From NCBI GenBank assembly GCA_964638795.1, contig CAZXAX010000038.1, positions 1 through 19,438 on the forward strand: a stretch of DNA of 19,438 nt. The letters run 5' to 3'. The notes below the pieces were generated by a model. The model saw only the letters and a program-made list of their open reading frames with translations. It had not been told where the DNA came from and ran no database searches. This document shows, one piece after another, positions 15,949 to 19,438 of this stretch. Every line of letters begins with the position of its first letter. The first letter of the stretch is position 1. A program made the position numbers and the translations under genes. Origin of the DNA: CAIYHK01 sp964638795. Lineage in GTDB: Bacteria > Actinomycetota > Acidimicrobiia > Acidimicrobiales > Ilumatobacteraceae.

Positions 15949-17292
15949 CTAGTCACGCATCAATTCGGCAACGCGGAACGCCAAATCAAGTGATTGGCGA
16001 GCGTTCAGGCGTGGATCACACATGGTCTCGTAGCGATGGTCGAGATCCGAATCCGAGAGGGCATCAGCGCCACCCAAACACTCGGTCACGTTTTCACCGG
16101 TGAGTTCAATATGGATTCCACCGGGCCAGGTGCCTTCGGCATGATGAGCCTTTACAAATCCTGCGATCTCGCGCAAGACATCTTCAAAGCGACGAGTCTT
16201 GCGCCCGGTGGTTGATGTGATCGTGTTGCCATGCATCGGGTCACACGCCCACACGACTGGATGCCCAGAGGCCTTCACGGCCTTCAATAGCGGGCGCAGA
16301 GAATCTTCAACTTTGTCGGCCCCCATGCGTGAAATGAGTGTGAGCCGACCAGGCTGTTGGGCGGGGTTGAGCTTTGCGCATAGTTCGAGCAGGTATTCAG
16401 GCGAAGTGCTCGGACCAACTTTGCAACCAATCGGGTTGCCTACACCGCGCAGGAACTCAACGTGGGCTCCATCTAGATCGCGGGTGCGCTCGCCGATCCA
16501 AAGCATGTGCGCGGAACAGTCGTACCAGTCGCCAGTGAGGGAGTCCTCACGAGTGAGTGCCTGCTCGTAGCCAAGGAGGAGTGCTTCATGGCTGGTGTAC
16601 ACGTCCACTTCGTGGAGGTTGGGGTTTGATTCAACGTCGATGCCGCAGGCACGCATGAAAAGCAACGCTCGCTCAATCTCGGCAGCAATTGACTCATAGC
16701 GCTGACCCTCAGGGCTTGAACCAACGAACTCTTGAGTCCATGAGTGCACGCGACTCAGATCAGCAAAACCACCTTTGGTGAAAGCGCGCAACAAGTTGAG
16801 CGTGCTTGCACTCTGGTTGTATGCGGTGAGTAGTCGTGCTGGATCAGGGCGACGCGCATCAAGGGTCTGTGCAGAATCGTTAACGATGTGTCCGCGGAAC
16901 GAAGGAATTTCTTCGGTGCCAATTTTTTCAAAAGGTGACGAGCGTGGTTTGGCGAACTGCCCCGCAATGCGCCCTACCTTCACTACCGGCACGCCCATGC
17001 TGTAGGTGAGCACCACTGCCATCTGCAGAATCACTCGCAACTTTTCGCGGATGTTCACCGCTGAGAACTCATCAAAACTTTCAGCACAGTCGCCGGCCTG
17101 GAGCAAGAACGCATTACCTGCAGCGACTTGTCCGAGAGAAGCGCGGAGCTTTCGGGCCTCACCCGCGAATACGAGTGGAGGCATGCCTGAGATTTCTTTC
17201 AGCACGCGGTCGAGGTCGGCCGAGTCGGGCCAATCAGGCTGTTGAGCAGCCGAAAATCCCTTCCAGGAATCGGGAGTCCAGTTACGAGCCAT
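15949..17292 (-). CDS. aroG: class II 3-deoxy-D-arabino-heptulosonate 7-phosphate synthase
   Basis: A 447-residue plant-type DAHP synthase, which condenses phosphoenolpyruvate and erythrose 4-phosphate in the first step of the shikimate pathway. Metal ligands are visible: Cys69 in LLQAGDCAESF, His in WACDPMHGNT, Glu in HIELTGENVTE and Asp in MCDPRLNA. VKVGRIAGQFAKPRS and the PFEKIG and SFRGHIVN loops bind phosphoenolpyruvate and sugar phosphate. The N-terminus (MARNWTPDSWKGFSAAQQPDWPD) matches the class II signature W-x-P-x-S-W. It is 42 bases downstream of the sigma-factor gene and 12 upstream of the serine hydrolase gene. ATG 17292 has AAGG nine bases upstream. It is a housekeeping gene and confidently identified; the symbol follows mycobacterial usage. 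Confidence 0.94.
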   Translation of the reverse strand: MARNWTPDSWKGFSAAQQPDWPDSADLDRVLKEISGMPPLVFAGEARKLRASLGQVAAGNAFLLQAGDCAESFDEFSAVNIREKLRVILQMAVVLTYSMGVPVVKVGRIAGQFAKPRSSPFEKIGTEEIPSFRGHIVNDSAQTLDARRPDPARLLTAYNQSASTLNLLRAFTKGGFADLSRVHSWTQEFVGSSPEGQRYESIAAEIERALLFMRACGIDVESNPNLHEVDVYTSHEALLLGYEQALTREDSLTGDWYDCSAHMLWIGERTRDLDGAHVEFLRGVGNPIGCKVGPSTSPEYLLELCAKLNPAQQPGRLTLISRMGADKVEDSLRPLLKAVKASGHPVVWACDPMHGNTITSTTGRKTRRFEDVLREIAGFVKAHHAEGTWPGGIHIELTGENVTECLGGADALSDSDLDHRYETMCDPRLNARQSLDLAFRVAELMRD

Positions 17293-17334
17293 TCATCAAG
17301 CCTTGCCGCTCGGACAGGGCTGGTGCAACGCGGT

Positions 17335-18162
17335 TTAGGCCGTGAGGATGCGCTCGGCGTCGATCTTTAGGTGATCCAACGCACGCGAGACCATGCGGCG
17401 CGCCGCTTCGGCCGTGACATCAAGCTTCTCGCCGATCTCACGGAAGGAGTGGCGCTCGCCATCCACGAAGCCAAAACGGGCTTCAACCGCGTAACGGGCG
17501 CGCTTGTCAAGGGTGCCAAGGAGTTCCTGCATCAGCGCGATGTCCACCTGTTCAAGGATGCTCTCTTCTGGAGATGCCATCTCTGATGGGTGGAGGTCAC
17601 CGATTGTGGTGTCGCCATCATCACTTACGGTTTTGTCGAGAGACACCGGTGAGGTGAGGCGCTGCAGTTCAGCGAGCTCGCCATCGAGCTGCTCGTTGTC
17701 TGGGGTTTGGTGACGAAGCGCTGAGCGAAGGTTCGCCGCACGGTCACCAGGAATGCGGATCAGGCTCGCCTTTTGGTCAAGTGCGCGACCAATTGACTGA
17801 CGGATCCAGAAAGTGGCGTATGTGGAGAACTTGAAACCACGACGCCAGTCGAACTTGTCCACTGCGTGTTCGAGACCAAGGTTGCCCTCTTGAATGAGGT
17901 CCAACAGGTCCATGCCCTGGGGGAGAGGGTAACGACGCGCGATGGACACCACGAGGCGAAGGTTCGCTTTGATAAAGCGCTCCTTGGCTTCAGCTCCGGC
18001 GCGAGCCTCACGACGAAGCACCACCGATTTTTCACCGGCGGCGATCCGCGCTTCTGCTGCGCGACCAGCCTCGATTGCCTTGGAGAGCGTGCGCTCGTCT
18101 GCGGCATTCAGCAAGGGGGTTTTGCCTATTTCCTGAAGGTAAATGCTGATTGAATCACTCAT
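17335..18162 (-). CDS. sigma-70 family RNA polymerase sigma factor, divergent region 4.2
   Basis: A 275-residue group 2-like sigma factor that lacks region 1.1. It starts at region 1.2 (SISIYLQEIGKTPLLNAADE). Regions 2.1-2.4 are well conserved: FIKANLRLVVSIARRY, GMDLLDLIQEGNLGLEHAVDKFDWRRGFKFSTYATFWIRQSIGRAL. They predict normal core binding and -10 recognition. The linker LTSPVSLDKTVSDDGDTTIGDLHPSE is region 3. Region 4.1 is normal (RFGFVDGERHSFREIGEKL), but the recognition helix reads VTAEAARRMVSRALDHLK where housekeeping factors have T-R-E-R-I-R-Q-I-E, so -35 choice may differ. The start is uncertain: ATG 18162 matches the family start, but TTG 18192 has the better Shine-Dalgarno (AAGGGA). 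It is divergent from nadD, upstream of aroG. Confidence 0.87.
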   Translation of the reverse strand: MSDSISIYLQEIGKTPLLNAADERTLSKAIEAGRAAEARIAAGEKSVVLRREARAGAEAKERFIKANLRLVVSIARRYPLPQGMDLLDLIQEGNLGLEHAVDKFDWRRGFKFSTYATFWIRQSIGRALDQKASLIRIPGDRAANLRSALRHQTPDNEQLDGELAELQRLTSPVSLDKTVSDDGDTTIGDLHPSEMASPEESILEQVDIALMQELLGTLDKRARYAVEARFGFVDGERHSFREIGEKLDVTAEAARRMVSRALDHLKIDAERILTA

Positions 18163-18198
18163 GGTGACTAGTACAACCAATCCGCCTTTCAATTCATT

Positions 18199-18274
18199 CC
18201 CTTAAAGGGGACTACTTAGCCACGGTAGGTGCGTCATTGGTCACGTCCCCGGGAAGGCCCCTAAAGGGCCCTTT
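18199..18274. repeat. two related palindromic elements between sigma and nadD genes
   Basis: The 99-base spacer between the divergent sigma and nadD genes contains CCCTT-A-AAGGG (18199-18209) and, about 60 bases on, the perfect 12-base palindrome AAAGGGCCCTTT (18263-18274). The second overlaps a possible hairpin GGCCC-ctaaa-GGGCC (18256-18270). Both carry TAAAGGG in the same orientation (18203-18209 and 18262-18268). The second ends four bases before the predicted nadD -10 element, so a protein bound there could control nadD. The first lies just upstream of the sigma-factor coding region. They may be operators, or chance in a short GC-rich spacer. I recognise no known regulator site. Confidence 0.35.
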
Positions 18275-18277
18275 GCC

Positions 18278-18283
18278 TAGACT
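18278..18283 (+). promoter_or_regulatory. predicted -10 element of a leaderless nadD transcript
   Basis: TAGACT fits the actinobacterial -10 pattern T-A-N-N-N-T. Exactly eight bases separate it from the GTG start of nadD, so transcription would begin at or next to the first base of the start codon. There is no Shine-Dalgarno upstream of the GTG (the preceding bases are TTTCCAACC), which fits a leaderless message, common in actinobacteria. No convincing -35 element is visible. Confidence 0.45.
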
Positions 18284-18291
18284 TTCCAACC

Positions 18292-18891
18292 GTGCCAGAA
18301 CGGATCGGACTTTTCGGTGGCACGTTTGACCCGCCGCATGTTGGCCACCTGGTTACGGCTGTCAACGTGCGACACGCGCTCAACCTTGACCGCGTGCTGT
18401 TGATGGTTGCAAATAACCCTTGGCAGAAGGAAGGCTCGCGCCCAATTACGCCTGCCGAAGATCGCGCTGCGCTGGTTGAGGCAGCGGTAAGAAATGTCCC
18501 GGGTATAGAAGTGGGATATGAAGAAATCCGCCGTGGCGGCCCTTCGTACACTGCCGACACGCTGGCTGAACTCGCCGAGCGTTATCAGGGTGCTGAACTA
18601 TTCACCATTGTTGGTGATGATGCAGCCGCTGGATTTCCATCCTGGGAGAGATTCCCTGAAGTGCTCGAATTGTCGACCGTCATCGTGGTCGATCGCCCCG
18701 GTGCACCAGTAGTGCTGCCAACTGGAATTCCATGGGTGCGAGTAGAAGTACCACGCCTTGAGGTTTCTTCCACCGACCTTCGTGCCCGTTTCAGTGATGG
18801 ACGACCACTTGACTACCTCGTCACCTCGCCCGTGATGGAGGAAATTCGTGAGCGTGGTCTTTACGGAGTTACAGAAGCGGCAGCGAAGTGA
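18292..18891 (+). CDS. nadD: nicotinate-nucleotide adenylyltransferase
   Basis: A 199-residue enzyme that transfers AMP from ATP to nicotinate mononucleotide to give deamido-NAD, a required step of NAD synthesis. GLFGGTFDPPHVGHL (6-20) holds the nucleotidyltransferase G-x-F-x-P-x-H-x-G-H signature. NNPWQKEG is the substrate loop after the third strand, FTIVGDDAAAGFPSWERF corresponds to the G-x-D-x-x-x-x-x-x-W segment, and VSSTDLRARFSDGRPLDYLV contains the S-S-T-x-I/L-R motif. The length is typical. It starts with GTG and has no Shine-Dalgarno, and is probably leaderless from the element at 18278-18283. Its stop overlaps the start of the next gene by four bases (GTGA). In actinobacteria nadD often sits just before an LCP-family gene and rsfS, which fits what follows here. 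Confidence 0.94.
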   Translation: MPERIGLFGGTFDPPHVGHLVTAVNVRHALNLDRVLLMVANNPWQKEGSRPITPAEDRAALVEAAVRNVPGIEVGYEEIRRGGPSYTADTLAELAERYQGAELFTIVGDDAAAGFPSWERFPEVLELSTVIVVDRPGAPVVLPTGIPWVRVEVPRLEVSSTDLRARFSDGRPLDYLVTSPVMEEIRERGLYGVTEAAAK

Positions 18892-19438
18892 CTGCAATTG
18901 CAAATAAGCGCAAACGCTGGACACAAATTGCGATCGCACTAGGTGTTGTTGGCGCCATCGCGGTGCCCACAAGTCTCGCTGTGGGTTCATACTCGCTACT
19001 GAACGCCAAAGGTGGCAATGAGATTGATACTTCTGATGTATTGACCATCCCCGCCACGCCTGGAGCGTTGTTGGCGGTCACTGACTCCGATGGCAACCTC
19101 GCAAGCGCCAATGTGCTTGCGCTTGCGCCTGGTGGAGTTGGTGGCACGGTGATTTCGGTTCCAGTTGGTGCACTTGCTGACGTTGGCGAAGGCGAAGAAC
19201 CCCGCCGCATCGGCGATGTGTTCGAGGCCAAAGGTCTTAAGGGTTTCAAGACCGAAGTTGAAGGTTTGCTTGATGTCACGTTCTCGGTAGCCGCTGCAAT
19301 GGATCCCGAAAAACTCGCTGCACTCTTAGAACCATTTGCCCCCGGCACCGTTTCGCTGAACCGCCCAGTCACTGAGGCTGTACTTGGTAATGAAAGCGTT
19401 GTTGTGCCCGCTGGCGAGAGCGAAGTCAACGCTGAACA
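18888..19438 (+). CDS. LytR-CpsA-Psr-like membrane protein, 3'-truncated by window end
   Basis: An open frame of 183 codons runs from GTG 18888 past the window end. The start overlaps the nadD stop by four bases. The N-terminus ANKRKRWTQIAIALGVVGAIAVPTSLAVGSYSLL is a basic stretch plus one transmembrane helix, the type II topology of LCP proteins. The outside part contains LLAVTDSDGNLASANVLALAPGGVGGTVISVPVGAL, which resembles the LCP strand pair where a T-D-x-D/G turn is followed by a V-x-S-V-P-R-D strand. The following GDVFEAKGLKGFKTEVEGLLDVTF matches the segment before the polyprenyl-phosphate site. The usual catalytic arginine of S-V-P-R-D is not visible here (S-V-P-V-G), so it may be a divergent member. 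Placement after nadD supports the call. The rest of the protein lies outside the window. Confidence 0.6.
   Translation, partial: MTAIANKRKRWTQIAIALGVVGAIAVPTSLAVGSYSLLNAKGGNEIDTSDVLTIPATPGALLAVTDSDGNLASANVLALAPGGVGGTVISVPVGALADVGEGEEPRRIGDVFEAKGLKGFKTEVEGLLDVTFSVAAAMDPEKLAALLEPFAPGTVSLNRPVTEAVLGNESVVVPAGESEVNAE

Noticed and set aside
16876..16887. Perfect 12-base palindrome ATCGTTAACGAT in aroG
   Set aside because: Several 12-base palindromes are expected by chance here, and it is intragenic.

Overview
The window looks like chromosomal DNA of a moderate-GC actinobacterium. The best guess is an Acidimicrobiia-like lineage such as the freshwater or marine relatives of Ilumatobacter, but this is inference. 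Supporting signs are frequent GTG/TTG starts, 1-4 base stop/start overlaps, Asp/Ser/Thr-rich linkers after lipoprotein cysteines, a class II (plant-type) DAHP synthase, an RRRR-ended surface-protein tail and a nadD gene followed by an LCP-like gene. There is no rRNA, tRNA, CRISPR array, insertion sequence or phage gene. Coding density is very high: no gene-free stretch exceeds about 150 bases.

Layout. (1) 1-1098: the 3' part of a secreted L-type-lectin-like surface protein. (2) 1214-6569, plus strand: a five-gene run of nitroreductase, coenzyme-B12 acyl-CoA mutase large subunit, mutase B12-binding subunit, acyl-CoA ligase and MeaB-type GTPase chaperone. (3) 6566-7153, minus strand: a TetR repressor. 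(4) 7302-13932, plus strand: a six-gene run of substrate-binding lipoprotein, two-domain ABC ATPase, permease, enoyl-CoA hydratase, DUF7064-like protein and APH/ecdysteroid-kinase-like phosphotransferase. (5) 13918-18162, minus strand: sigma-70 factor, class II DAHP synthase, serine hydrolase and MFS transporter. (6) 18292-19438, plus strand: nadD and the start of an LCP-like membrane protein, divergent from the sigma factor.

The main result is that regions 2-4 look like one catabolic island of about 12.8 kb under one TetR repressor. Two near-identical imperfect palindromes sharing the core CGAACG-N2-CGTTAG lie over the predicted promoters of both runs, with the same spacing to the -35- and -10-like elements. 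The island holds uptake (ABC), CoA activation (ligase), carbon-skeleton rearrangement (B12 mutase with its chaperone), hydration (crotonase), a flavoprotein and a small-molecule kinase.

The mutase is not a methylmalonyl-CoA mutase. Residues equivalent to Tyr89, Arg207, His244 and Arg283 of the Propionibacterium enzyme are Leu, Cys, Asn and Leu. A Glu occupies the position where 2-hydroxyisobutyryl-CoA mutase has its substrate-binding Asp. The module order also recalls the 2-hydroxyisobutyryl-CoA mutase cluster (mutase subunits, ligase, G-protein). The substrate is unknown; a hydroxylated or branched short acyl-CoA is the working guess. All motif numbering for reference enzymes is from memory and needs an alignment to confirm.
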